Shown here: piece by piece, positions 6,530-13,579 of the stretch
Layout: every line of letters starts with the position of its first letter
How positions within the stretch are numbered: the first letter of the stretch is position 1
Origin: Brevundimonas sp.
GTDB lineage: Bacteria > Pseudomonadota > Alphaproteobacteria > Caulobacterales > Caulobacteraceae
Length of the DNA stretch: 14,030 nt
Assembly (NCBI RefSeq): GCF_003248455.1
Contig: NZ_QFNM01000057.1
Coordinates: 1-14,030 of the forward strand
Reading direction: 5' to 3'
Program-made: the position numbers and the translations under genes
The notes under the pieces: generated by a model
The model's database searches: none
The model's input: only the letters and a program-made list of their open reading frames with translations
What the model was told of the DNA's origin: nothing

Positions 6530-7210
6530 TCAGCCCTTCAACAGCCCCAGCAGGGCCTGGGCCGCCGCGCGCGACGAGCTAGGGTTCTGGCCCGTCACCA
6601 GCTTGCCGTCCGTCACCACATAGCTGCCCCAGTCCGGCCCCCTGGAATAGTCGCCGCCATTGGCGACAAGCACGTTCTCGACCAGGAAGGGCACCACTTC
6701 CGTCAGGCCCACGGCCTGTTCCTCCGCATTGGTGAATCCCGTCACCTTGCGTCCTTCGACCAGCGGCTTGCCGTCCGGCCCGCGCACCGCCTTCAGCACG
6801 CCCGGCGCGTGACAAACGAAGCCGGTCGGCTTGTCCGCCTTGGCGAAGGCCTCGATCAGAGCGATCGAATCCGCATCGTTGGCCAGGTCCCACAGCGGCC
6901 CGTGACCGCCGGGATAGAAGACGGCGTCGAAATCATCGGCATTCACCGACGACAGGACCAGGGTCGAGGCCAGGGCGGCTTGCGCCTCGGCGTCGGCCTT
7001 GAAGCGGCGCGTATCCTCGGTCTGGGCGTCCGGGTCGTCGCTCTTGGGGTCAAGCGGCGGCTGCCCGCCCTTGGGCGAAGCCAGCACGATCTCGGCTCCC
7101 GCATCCTTCAGGGCGTAATAGGGCGCGGCCAGTTCCTCCAGCCAGAATCCCGTCTTCTTGCCCGTATCGCCGAGTTCGTCGTGAGAGGTCAGCACCATCA
7201 GGATCTTCAT
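6530..7210 (-). CDS. DJ-1/PfpI-family protein (type 1 glutamine amidotransferase-like)
   Basis: This 226-residue cytoplasmic protein belongs to the DJ-1/PfpI superfamily, close to the Hsp31/HchA-like class that includes glyoxalase III and protein or nucleotide deglycases. The nucleophile elbow is FVCHAPGVL, with C133 followed by H134. The acidic partner is in GFWLEELAAPY (E25 or E26), and YPGGHGPLWDL (99-109) forms the oxyanion and substrate loop. These residues are all intact, so an active enzyme acting on small aldehydes is plausible, but the exact reaction cannot be read from the sequence. The start ATG at 7210 has AAGGA about eight bases upstream. It lies downstream of the rplL terminator on the same strand and converges on the M61 gene. 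Confidence 0.92.
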   Translation of the reverse strand: MKILMVLTSHDELGDTGKKTGFWLEELAAPYYALKDAGAEIVLASPKGGQPPLDPKSDDPDAQTEDTRRFKADAEAQAALASTLVLSSVNADDFDAVFYPGGHGPLWDLANDADSIALIEAFAKADKPTGFVCHAPGVLKAVRGPDGKPLVEGRKVTGFTNAEEQAVGLTEVVPFLVENVLVANGGDYSRGPDWGSYVVTDGKLVTGQNPSSSRAAAQALLGLLKG

Positions 7211-7280
7211 GGATCGTTCCTTATTCGTCCGGCGTCTCAGATGGGGTCGAACCGTTCGCGCGCCACCGTAGCCGGGTGTC

Positions 7281-7319
7281 CGAAACGAAAACGGGGCCGG
7301 TGGTTTCCCACCGGCCCCG
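7281..7319 (-). terminator. Intrinsic terminator after rplL
   Basis: A perfect 12-bp GC-rich stem (7292-7303 with 7308-7319) has a 4-base loop. On the minus strand it is followed by a T-rich tract, TTTTCGTTTC (7291 down to about 7282). It lies 28 bases beyond the genuine rplL stop. This is a textbook Rho-independent terminator that should end the rplJ-rplL transcript and keep it separate from the PfpI-like gene and from rpoB. Confidence 0.92.
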
Positions 7320-7346
7320 CGATCTTCGGCAGTGCCGAGGCCCGGA

Positions 7347-7737
7347 TTACTTGATCTGGACCTTGGCGCCGGCTTCCGTCAGCTTCTTGGCGACTTCGTC
7401 GGCGGCTTGCTTGGAGACGTTCTCGACGACGTTCTGCGGAGCGCCTTCGACCAGGTCCTTGGCTTCCTTCAGACCCAGGTCCGAACGGACGCCGCGGACT
7501 TCCTTGATCACGTTGATCTTCGATCTTCTTGTCGCCGCCGTCCAGCAGGACGACGGTGAATTCGGTTTGCTCTTCGGCGGCTTCAGCCGGAGCGCCGCCG
7601 CCGGCGGCCGGAGCAGCCATGGCGACCGGAGCAGCGGCGCTGACGCCCCACTTTTCTTCCAGCAGCTTGGAGAGTTCAGCGGCTTCCAGAACGGTAAGCG
7701 CGGACAGGTCTTCGACGATCTTGGCGAGGTCGGCCAT
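7347..7737 (-). CDS. rplL: 50S ribosomal protein L7/L12, frameshifted by a 7-bp tandem duplication
   Basis: L7/L12 forms the ribosomal stalk that recruits translational GTPases. Residues 1-30 are the dimerisation domain (LAKIVEDLSALTVLEAAELS), and residues 31-56 are the Ala/Gly/Pro-rich hinge. The C-terminal domain begins EFTVVLLDGGDKKI (to residue 72). There the frame breaks: GATCTTC occurs twice in tandem (7515-7521 and 7522-7528). Read as given, the protein loses its C-terminal domain and runs on with unrelated residues to a stop at 7237 (166 codons). Removing one repeat unit restores NVIKEVRGVRSDLGLKEAK and the rest to QIK and a TAA at 7347, giving a normal 127 residues. Both halves are otherwise perfect, which suggests a recent event or a sequence error. 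The start ATG at 7737 has AAGGA upstream. It follows rplJ by 64 bases and precedes the terminator. Confidence 0.9.
7515..7528 (-). repeat. 7-bp tandem duplication inside rplL
   Basis: On the plus strand GATCTTC is present twice without a gap. On the coding strand this inserts seven bases after the DKKI codons and shifts the frame by +1. The unit contains part of the short repeat AAGAAGATC, a sequence prone to slippage. Confidence 0.93.
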
Positions 7738-7801
7738 TGTCAGTTTTCCTTCGGAGGATAAGGTTCAGAGAGAGTGATGCAGAAATGAAAGGCGGGGCCG
7801 C

Positions 7802-8317
7802 TTACGCGGCTTCCTTGGTGGCGTAGGCGTTGAACACGCGAGCCAGCTGACCGGCGGGTGCTTGCAGCACGCCGGCGATACGGGTCGCAGGCGCATTGAG
7901 CAGGCCGATGAGTTGACCGCGAACCTCGTCCAGCGTCGGGAGCTTCGAGAGAGCCTCGACGCCCTTCTGATCGACGACGGTTTCGCCCATGAAGCCGCCG
8001 ACGATCTTGAAGCGATCGTTGGCCTTGGCGAACTCGGTGGCGACCTTGGCGGCCGTACCGGGGTTCTCGGAGTAGGCGATGCCCACCGGGCCTTTGAACA
8101 GGCCGTGGTAGTCGCTGCCTTCTTCGGCTTCGAGCGCCTTCAGCGCCAGGCGGTTCTTGACCACCTTGAACGCGCCGCCTTCCTTGCGAAGGCGACCACG
8201 CAGGTCTTCCATTTCCGCAACGGTCAGACCCAGGTTGTGGGTCACGACCACGCTGCCGGCCTCGGCGAACACGCCCTTGAGCGATTCGATAGACTCGGCT
8301 TTTTGAGCGCGATCCAT
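7802..8317 (-). CDS. rplJ: 50S ribosomal protein L10
   Basis: This 171-residue protein is the base of the ribosomal stalk; it binds 23S rRNA and the L7/L12 dimers, and in other bacteria represses its own operon. The N-terminal part is typical (MDRAQKAESIESLKGVF, then VVVTHNLGLTVAEMEDLR). The rRNA-binding region contains FKVVKNRLALKAL, and the C-terminal helix (about 140-170) that carries L7/L12 is present. The length is normal for alphaproteobacteria. The ATG at 8317 is preceded by GGAGA at a good distance. It is the first gene of a two-gene rplJ-rplL unit with a long upstream leader, as expected for autoregulation. Confidence 0.97.
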   Translation of the reverse strand: MDRAQKAESIESLKGVFAEAGSVVVTHNLGLTVAEMEDLRGRLRKEGGAFKVVKNRLALKALEAEEGSDYHGLFKGPVGIAYSENPGTAAKVATEFAKANDRFKIVGGFMGETVVDQKGVEALSKLPTLDEVRGQLIGLLNAPATRIAGVLQAPAGQLARVFNAYATKEAA

Positions 8318-8634
8318 TGCGGTCTCCAGTCTTGGTATTCGCCGCCGGGCTTATTCCCGACGACGGATTGGCCAAAGCGCGCCGCGTCGCCGCGAAGCGT
8401 TCAGGCCGGTCGTATTGTCCGAAGGATGCGGCTGACGGCGTCCGTCCCGGAATGCGGGCTGACAGCGCAAGGTCGCGTCCCCATCTCCCCACGGCGCCAG
8501 AGGGCTCTCTGACAGTTACGGCGCAGGTGGCCCCCACGCCCCGAAGTTCTCGGACAGGACCGTCAGAAGATGAACCTCTAACGGGAAGCGGCGCTCTTAC
8601 AGGCACGGATCGACAAAAGCAAGGCGCGGATCGC
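8318..8634 (-). promoter_or_regulatory. rplJ leader and divergent promoter region
   Basis: These 317 bases separate rplJ (minus) from the glutathione S-transferase gene (plus). They contain no convincing gene; the open frame on the plus strand is simply continuous with the transferase. On the minus strand there is a compact hairpin (8498-8511; 5-bp stem, 4-base loop) followed by a purine-rich GTGGGGAGATGGGGACG segment, about 190 bases upstream of rplJ. Many bacteria use an L10-binding leader RNA at this place to autoregulate rplJL, so this is the natural candidate, but I cannot confirm the family's kink-turn. A possible rplJ promoter is TTGCTT, a 17-base spacer and TAAGAG (about 8612 down to 8584), which is weak. 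Confidence 0.4.
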
Positions 8635-9342
8635 ATGGCCTATGAACTCTATTACTGGCCGACCATCCAGGGACGCGGCGAATTCGTGCGCCTGGCGTTC
8701 GAGGCGGCGGGCGCCGACTATGTCGACGTCTCGCGCCAGGACGACGGCGCGGCCATGGAGGCCCTGATGACCCAGGCCGCCACGCCGTCCTTCGCCCCGC
8801 CTTTCGTCCGTCTGGGCGGCCGGATCATCGGCCAGGTCGCGGCCATCCTGGCCTGGCTGGGGCCGCAACTGGGCCTCAGCCCCGATGGCGACAGCGACCG
8901 CGCCTGGCTGAACCAGATCCAGCTGACCCTGGCCGACCTGGTGGTCGAGGCGCACGACACCCATCACCCCGTAGATCTGACGGCCTATTACGACGAACAG
9001 AAGCCGGAGGCGGCCCGGCGCGCCGAGGGCTTCCGCCAGGCGCGCATTCCCAAATTCCTGACCTGGGCCGAGACGGTGCTGGAGCGCAATCCGAATGGCC
9101 CTGACTGGATGGTCGGCGACCGCCCGACCTATGGCGACCTGTCGCTGTTCCAGGTGGTCGAGGGCCTGGCCTACGCCTTTCCCCAGGCGACGGCCCGAGC
9201 GCTGGCGACCGCGCCCAGGGTCGCCGCCGTTCGCGACCGCGTCGCCGCCCTGCCCCGTATCGCCGCCTATCTGGCCAGCGACCGCCGCATCCCCTTCAAC
9301 CAGGACGGCATCTTCCGCCGCTACCCCGAACTGGACGGTTAG
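8635..9342 (+). CDS. Glutathione S-transferase family protein
   Basis: This 235-residue cytosolic protein has the two-domain glutathione transferase layout. The N-terminal thioredoxin-like domain starts MAYELYYWPTIQGRGEFVRL, resembling the sigma/mu/pi-like classes in which a Tyr near residue 7 activates glutathione (Y6 or Y7 here). The usual Gln-Ser glutathione-binding pair is Gln-Val (Q67, V68 in GRIIGQVAAIL), so glutathione binding may be altered. The all-helical C-terminal domain runs from about residue 90 and contains GDRPTYGDLSLFQVVEG, the conserved N-capping-box region. The ATG at 8635 is chosen because the family start matches; longer in-frame readings upstream have no homology. The gene ends convergently with the DUF2059 gene, the stop codons overlapping by four bases. 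Confidence 0.9.
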   Translation: MAYELYYWPTIQGRGEFVRLAFEAAGADYVDVSRQDDGAAMEALMTQAATPSFAPPFVRLGGRIIGQVAAILAWLGPQLGLSPDGDSDRAWLNQIQLTLADLVVEAHDTHHPVDLTAYYDEQKPEAARRAEGFRQARIPKFLTWAETVLERNPNGPDWMVGDRPTYGDLSLFQVVEGLAYAFPQATARALATAPRVAAVRDRVAALPRIAAYLASDRRIPFNQDGIFRRYPELDG

Positions 9343-9929
9343 CGCCCCGGCTTGCCCACAGCCTGCCCGGCGTCGCCGCACTCGAACCGTGCGCAGTACT
9401 TGCTTTCGAACTCGATCAGAAAAGACTCGAGAACACTGGCCTGCACGTCCTGCAAGGCGACGCCCAGCGCCAGGCTCTTGCCCGCCACGGCCCGACCGAT
9501 CGGGCTGCGATAGAAGTCGATCTGCGCGCGAAGCTCGTCTTCGGTGTAGATGGCGGCGTAGACGGGCGCCATGTCGTCCATCACCCGCGCCACCACGCGC
9601 GACATCATCGGCGGCATGTTGGCCCGCACCCAGGCCGCCTCCTCGCCTTCCTTGCCGTCCATCTTGCCCATCTGGTCGCTCATCGCCCGTTCGAACTCCT
9701 TGGCGAAGTTCGGGCCGGCGGACAGGCCGATCAGATCGCGCGCCAGCAGGCTTCGGCGCGCCGATCCGGCATCCTGCGGCGCGGGTTCGACACGGGTGAC
9801 GACCGTGTCGCCCCGGTCCTCGCCCTGCGCCTCGATCTGGCCCTCGCTCTGGGCCGCAGCCCCCGTCGCGGCCCCCGCCGCAGCCAAGCCGAACGCCAGG
9901 CCCAGCGCAAGATTTCGGATAGTGATCAT
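9339..9929 (-). CDS. Secreted DUF2059-domain protein
   Basis: This 196-residue protein has an N-terminal signal peptide (MITIRNLALGLAFGLAAAGA and on to AAAQ, about 27 residues) and should be periplasmic. The C-terminal half matches DUF2059, an all-helical domain of unknown function: MSRVVARVMDDMAPVYAAIY, then DELRAQIDFYRSPIGRAV with the characteristic FYRSP(I/E)G motif. Two Cys near the end (CARFEC) could form a disulfide. The ATG at 9929 has a strong GGAGG five bases upstream; an upstream extension to 9983 is unlikely. It follows the Nudix gene by 70 bases on the same strand. The biological role is unknown. Confidence 0.9.
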   Translation of the reverse strand: MITIRNLALGLAFGLAAAGAATGAAAQSEGQIEAQGEDRGDTVVTRVEPAPQDAGSARRSLLARDLIGLSAGPNFAKEFERAMSDQMGKMDGKEGEEAAWVRANMPPMMSRVVARVMDDMAPVYAAIYTEDELRAQIDFYRSPIGRAVAGKSLALGVALQDVQASVLESFLIEFESKYCARFECGDAGQAVGKPGR

Positions 9930-9999
9930 GACAGCCTCCAGCCCTCCCTTATCGGCAGGCGGCGGCCCTGCTGACCAGCGCAAATCGACCGGCGGTTGT

Positions 10000-10452
10000 C
10001 TAATCGGCCAGCGGCGTGGCGGCGAAGTCGCGAATCAGGCCGGCCAGGTCAGGTTCGTGCACCAGGTCCGCCGCCTCGCCCGGCGTCATCCAGCGCCGCT
10101 CGCGCTGATGGGCTTCGGGCCAGACGCCCATCTGGATCAGCACCTCCAGCGGATAGACCGAGACCACGCACTGGCGCACGCCCCCGTCTCGCATTCCCTT
10201 GGCGTAGCGAAAGACGCCGATGGACTGGCTGTCGATGTCGCCCTTGACCCCCGCCTCCTCCATCGCCTCCTGGGCGGCCGCCTCGGGATCGGTCTTGCCG
10301 ACCATTCGACCGCCCTTGGGAATGACCCAGCGGCGCGTCTCGCGCGAGGTGATCATCAGGATGCGCCGCTGGCCGTTCTCCAGCCGCCAGGGCAAGGCCG
10401 CCACCTGACGGGTCTCGGACCGGGCCGTGCGTTTGGAGCCGACGCGCGCCAA
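10000..10452 (-). CDS. Nudix hydrolase (diphosphoinositol-polyphosphate-phosphatase-like group)
   Basis: This 150-residue cytosolic hydrolase of nucleoside-diphosphate-linked substrates contains WVIPKGGRMVGKTDPEAAA followed by QEAMEEAGV, the Nudix box. The catalytic QExxEE core is present, but two consensus positions differ: the first Glu is Lys and the Arg of the RE pair is Gln. The WVIPKG lead-in resembles the short DIPP-like proteins common in alphaproteobacteria, in which I recall the Glu-to-Lys change as normal. The start is TTG at 10452 with GAGG seven bases upstream; no ATG or GTG gives a complete N-terminal strand. The gene is downstream of the AI-2E gene (136-base gap) and upstream of DUF2059. 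The substrate cannot be stated. Confidence 0.9.
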   Translation of the reverse strand: MARVGSKRTARSETRQVAALPWRLENGQRRILMITSRETRRWVIPKGGRMVGKTDPEAAAQEAMEEAGVKGDIDSQSIGVFRYAKGMRDGGVRQCVVSVYPLEVLIQMGVWPEAHQRERRWMTPGEAADLVHEPDLAGLIRDFAATPLAD

Positions 10453-10588
10453 GCTCAGGCCTCGCCGCGCGGAGTGGGTCGGTTTGTCAGCGTCACGTCC
10501 TTCTCCTCGCCGATGGCGGCCGTTCGGCGCCGCTCTCGAAACGGGATCGCGACCGCTGCGTCAAGTTGTCAGCGCACGGATGACCGGA

Positions 10589-11668
10589 TTATTTCTCGCC
10601 CGGCGCCTTGGCCTCGGGGTCGTGCAGCACGTCCTGACGATACAGCATCGTCACCAGGGTGTGCAGCACCAGGGCCAGCGGGGTGGCGAAAAGCACCCCC
10701 AGCGGCCCGAACAGCGAGCCGATCCCCACCACGGCGAAGATGCCCAGCACGACCGGCAGGTTGGCGACGTTCTTCTGCACCATGGGCGTGATGAAGTTGG
10801 CCTCCAGCTGGGAGATGACAACATGAAGCAGCACCGCCAGCAGCGCCGTCTCCCACCCTTGCGTGGCCGCCACCAGGACCGATGGAATGGTCGACACGAT
10901 CGGCCCGACAATGGGCACGAATTGCGCCAGGCCCGTCAGCAGCCCCAGCCCCAGGGCCGAGGGCACGCCGATGATCGCCAGCCCCACGCCGGTCATCGCG
11001 CCGACCAGCACCATCGAGAACAGCTGCGCCTTCAGCCAGCCCTTCAGCGCCTTGCCGCAGGCGTTCAGCACCTCGCGCATCCGCGGGCGCCGATCCAGCG
11101 GCAGCATCGACAGAAGCCCTTCGCGCGACTTGGCCGGCTCGATGGCCAGGAACACGCCGGCCACGATGACAAGCACCAGGGTGGTGACGCCCGAGGCGAA
11201 GCCCAAGGCGAATTTCTGCGCCACCTGCAACGCCTCTCCGGCCCGACTGCCCAGGTTCTGGAGCTGCTCCAGAATCTGGGCGGCGTAGGGCTGGGCCGCG
11301 ATCCAGCTCTGCACCTGCGCCCAACCCTGCGGCAGGATGGCGGTCAGGGTGTTCACCTGGTTGGCGATCTGGGCGCCGAACAGCGTCAGCACTCCGGCCA
11401 GCACCGACGCCACGATCATCAGCGACAGGAACACCGCCAGCGGGTCCGGCGTCTTCAGCCAGCGCACGATGGGATCGGCCAGCGCCCGCAGGATCACCGC
11501 CACCACGATGGCCCCGAAGATCAGCAGCCATAGGGTGTGCAGCGTCACCACCAGCTGGACCGCGAAATAGCCCGCCACAAGCACGACCGCGCCGAACGCC
11601 AGCCGGCCCTTCCAGGGATCGCCGCCCGTCATGGGCTTGTCGCCCCTCAACCTACCCAAACCGAACAT
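10589..11668 (-). CDS. AI-2E family (PerM-like) transporter
   Basis: This 359-residue inner-membrane protein belongs to the AI-2E family (TqsA/PerM type). Hydrophobic segments occur near residues 25-45, 47-63, 77-100, 165-185, 217-240, 242-265, 275-290 and 315-345, matching the usual eight-helix plan with a soluble loop between the third and fourth segments. The conserved region GLLTGLAQFVPIVGPIVSTI is present, as is the later LEANFITPMVQKNVANLPVV block, both family signatures. Members export autoinducer-2 or act as Na+(Li+)/H+ antiporters; which applies here is not visible. The ATG at 11668 has GGGAG just upstream. It lies 76 bases after HxlR on the same strand. Confidence 0.94.
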   Translation of the reverse strand: MFGLGRLRGDKPMTGGDPWKGRLAFGAVVLVAGYFAVQLVVTLHTLWLLIFGAIVVAVILRALADPIVRWLKTPDPLAVFLSLMIVASVLAGVLTLFGAQIANQVNTLTAILPQGWAQVQSWIAAQPYAAQILEQLQNLGSRAGEALQVAQKFALGFASGVTTLVLVIVAGVFLAIEPAKSREGLLSMLPLDRRPRMREVLNACGKALKGWLKAQLFSMVLVGAMTGVGLAIIGVPSALGLGLLTGLAQFVPIVGPIVSTIPSVLVAATQGWETALLAVLLHVVISQLEANFITPMVQKNVANLPVVLGIFAVVGIGSLFGPLGVLFATPLALVLHTLVTMLYRQDVLHDPEAKAPGEK

Positions 11669-11744
11669 GACGCTCCCTTGCCTTGTCGCAACGGAACGCG
11701 GGCGGAGCGTGGCCGTTCGCCGGCCGAGATAAAAAACTGGCCGC

Positions 11745-12161
11745 TCAGTGGGTTTCGAAGGATCGCCGGTCGTAGTCGGCCTGGGCCGCCGCCACCTCGG
11801 GCATCCGGGTCTCCGCCCAGTCGATCATCGACTGCATCGCCGCCATCAGCGTCATCCCCAACGGAGTCACCGCATAGGTGACGGACACCGGCGCGGCGCC
11901 CTGGACCGAGCGCGACACCAGCCCGTCGCGCTCCAGCGACTTAAGCGTCTGGCTCAGCATTTTCTGCGACACCCCGTCCACCCGCTGCTTCAGGGCGTTG
12001 AACCGGATCGGCCCTTCTCCCAGCACGATCAGGACCAGGGCGCTCCACTTGTCGGCGATCCGGTCCAGCAGTCGCCGCGTCGGGCATCCGGCGGCGAACA
12101 CGTCGCCGCGCGTCCAGGTTTCGTCCAAGTGACCAGGTGAGGAAAAGGTGCCGTCTTGCAT
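11745..12161 (-). CDS. HxlR-family winged-helix transcriptional regulator
   Basis: This 138-residue DNA-binding protein has the HxlR winged helix: CPTRRLLDRIADKWSALVLI, RFNALKQRVDGVSQKMLSQT, then LKSLERDGLVSRSV and YAVTPLG. C26, just before the first helix, is the conserved Cys that in several relatives (YodB, HypR, QorR types) senses quinones, diamide or oxidants. The ATG at 12161 has GGAGGGGG upstream. It is divergent from an NAD(P)H-binding oxidoreductase gene with a 53-base gap, the standard arrangement for a regulator controlling its neighbour, and a candidate operator lies in the gap. The regulated stress signal is inferred. Confidence 0.94.
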   Translation of the reverse strand: MQDGTFSSPGHLDETWTRGDVFAAGCPTRRLLDRIADKWSALVLIVLGEGPIRFNALKQRVDGVSQKMLSQTLKSLERDGLVSRSVQGAAPVSVTYAVTPLGMTLMAAMQSMIDWAETRMPEVAAAQADYDRRSFETH

Positions 12162-12183
12162 GGTCCCCCTCCATAGCGCACCT

Positions 12184-12200
12184 GGTATCCATTGGAAACC
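12184..12200. promoter_or_regulatory. Candidate HxlR operator
   Basis: GGTATCC (12184-12190) and GGAAACC (12194-12200) form an inverted repeat with one mismatch around ATT. It lies in the short gap shared by the divergent hxlR-like and oxidoreductase genes. A dimeric winged-helix regulator bound here could block both promoters. No experimentally known site was compared, so this is inference from symmetry and position. Confidence 0.4.
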
Positions 12201-12214
12201 TGAAGGAGCCTTCC

Positions 12215-12823
12215 ATGAAAGTCTCAGTCCTCGGCGCCAGCGGCCGCGCTGGATCGGAAATCACCAAGGAACTGGCCGCGCGCGGTCATGACGTCGTCGC
12301 CATCGCTCGCAAGCCCGACGCCATTCCCGCTGCGCCCGGCGTCACTCCCATCGCCGGCGACGCCTCGGACCCCGCCGCCCTGGCCAAGCTGATCGAGGGA
12401 TCGGACGCCGTCATCAGCGCCCTGCATTTCGACGTGCCCGCCGAAACCCTGCTGACCGCGCTCAAGACTGCTGGCGTCGCGCGTCTGCTCGTCACCGGCG
12501 GCGCCGCCAGCCTGGAGGTCGCGCCCGGCGTCCGCCTGATCGACACGCCCGAGTTCCCGGAGGAATGGAAGACCTTCGCCAGAGGCGGGATCGTCTTCCT
12601 GGACGCCCTGCGCGGTGAAAAGGACATCGACTGGACCTTTTTCTCGCCCGCCGCAGTGATCGAGGAAGGCCCGCGCCTGGGCCATTTCCGCACCGGCGAG
12701 GACCAGCTGGTCGTAGACGACAAGGGCGAAAGCAAGATCAGCTTCGCCGACTACGCCATCGCCATGGTCGACGAGCTGGAGCAGCACAAACACAGCCGCG
12801 CTCGCTTCACCGCCGCCTATTGA
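12215..12823 (+). CDS. NAD(P)H-binding oxidoreductase (atypical SDR)
   Basis: This 202-residue cytosolic protein has a Rossmann fold: the dinucleotide-binding motif GASGRAG lies at residues 7-13, followed by ELAARGHDVVAIARKP, in which R27 and K28 fit NADP preference. The motifs GDASD (about 47-51) and VISALHF (about 67-73) are typical of atypical short-chain dehydrogenases of the NmrA/YwnB type. The catalytic Tyr-x-x-x-Lys of classical SDRs is not seen, so the exact reaction is unclear. The start ATG at 12215 has AAGGAG seven bases upstream. Divergent placement from HxlR suggests induction by electrophiles such as quinones. It ends just before the rplA terminator. Confidence 0.92.
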   Translation: MKVSVLGASGRAGSEITKELAARGHDVVAIARKPDAIPAAPGVTPIAGDASDPAALAKLIEGSDAVISALHFDVPAETLLTALKTAGVARLLVTGGAASLEVAPGVRLIDTPEFPEEWKTFARGGIVFLDALRGEKDIDWTFFSPAAVIEEGPRLGHFRTGEDQLVVDDKGESKISFADYAIAMVDELEQHKHSRARFTAAY

Positions 12824-12830
12824 TCGGCGC

Positions 12831-12863
12831 AAAGAAAAACGGCGGGGATCGCTCCCCGCCGTT
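12831..12863 (-). terminator. Intrinsic terminator after rplA
   Basis: A perfect 11-bp stem (12838-12848 with 12853-12863) has a 4-base loop. On the minus strand it is followed by TTTCTTT (12837-12831). It should terminate rplK-rplA transcription 24 bases after the rplA stop. The hairpin may also act on the convergent oxidoreductase transcript, but the plus-strand side lacks a T-tract. Confidence 0.92.
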
Positions 12864-12886
12864 CTCCATATCGGTTGTTCTGGACC

Positions 12887-13576
12887 CTAGGCGCCCAGCG
12901 AGGCCGGATCGACCTTGAAGCCCGGACCCATCGTCGAGGACAGGCTGATGCGCTTCACATAGGTGCCCTTGGCGCCCGACGGCTTGGCGCGGACCAGGGC
13001 GTCCACGATGGCCTTGACGTTGGCTTCCAGGGCGTCCTGGGTGAAGGACGCCTTGCCGATGCCGGCGTGGACGATGCCCGCCTTCTCGACGCGGAACTCG
13101 ACGGCGCCGCCCTTGGCGTCCTTGACGGCCTGGGCCACGTTCGGGGTCACGGTGCCGACCTTGGGGTTGGGCATCAGGCCGCGCGGACCCAGCACCTTAC
13201 CCAGACGACCGACCAGGGCCATCATGTCCGGCGAGGCGATGACGCGGTCGAACTCCATGAAGCCGCCGGCGATCTTTTCGTAAAGATCCTCGGCGCCGAC
13301 GTGTTCGGCGCCCGCGGCGACAGCCTCGGCCGCCTTGGCGTCCTTGGCGAAGACGGCGACGCGGACGTCACGGCCGGTGCCCGAGGGCAGGTTCACCACG
13401 CCGCGGACCTGCTGGTCGGCGTGACGCGGATCGACGCCCAGGTTGACGGCGATCTCCAGGGATTCGTCGAACTTGGCCTTGGCGTTTTCCTTGGCCAGCT
13501 TGATGGCGTCGGAGAAAGGCAGCAGGTCCTGGGTGACGCCGGTGCGGGCCTTTTGAGCCTTGGTTTGCTTACCCAT
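12887..13576 (-). CDS. rplA: 50S ribosomal protein L1
   Basis: This 229-residue protein binds the L1 stalk of 23S rRNA and takes part in E-site tRNA release; in many bacteria it represses its own mRNA. The translation is complete: KFDESLEIAVNLGVDPRHAD, then QQVRGVVNLPSGTGRDVRVA and GLMPNPKVGTVTPNVAQAV are characteristic. The length is standard. The ATG at 13576 begins three bases after the rplK stop, with GGAGGG inside the end of rplK, showing tight translational coupling. Confidence 0.98.
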   Translation of the reverse strand: MGKQTKAQKARTGVTQDLLPFSDAIKLAKENAKAKFDESLEIAVNLGVDPRHADQQVRGVVNLPSGTGRDVRVAVFAKDAKAAEAVAAGAEHVGAEDLYEKIAGGFMEFDRVIASPDMMALVGRLGKVLGPRGLMPNPKVGTVTPNVAQAVKDAKGGAVEFRVEKAGIVHAGIGKASFTQDALEANVKAIVDALVRAKPSGAKGTYVKRISLSSTMGPGFKVDPASLGA

Positions 13577-13579
13577 GGA

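Noticed and set aside
5942..7354. A 470-codon plus-strand open frame
   Set aside because: It overlaps the end of the second M61 gene in another frame and the antisense of the PfpI-like gene, both firmly identified.
7515..7528. Programmed ribosomal frameshifting in rplL
   Set aside because: No slippery heptamer of known type is present, no family precedent is known to me, and an exact tandem duplication explains the shift fully.
8317..8634. An N-terminal extension of the glutathione S-transferase
   Set aside because: The frame is open, but the family start matches the ATG at 8635 and the extension would cover the rplJ leader.
10427..11533. A 368-codon plus-strand frame rich in His, Gln and Arg
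   Set aside because: It is antisense to the AI-2E gene; the odd composition comes from reading membrane-protein codons backwards.
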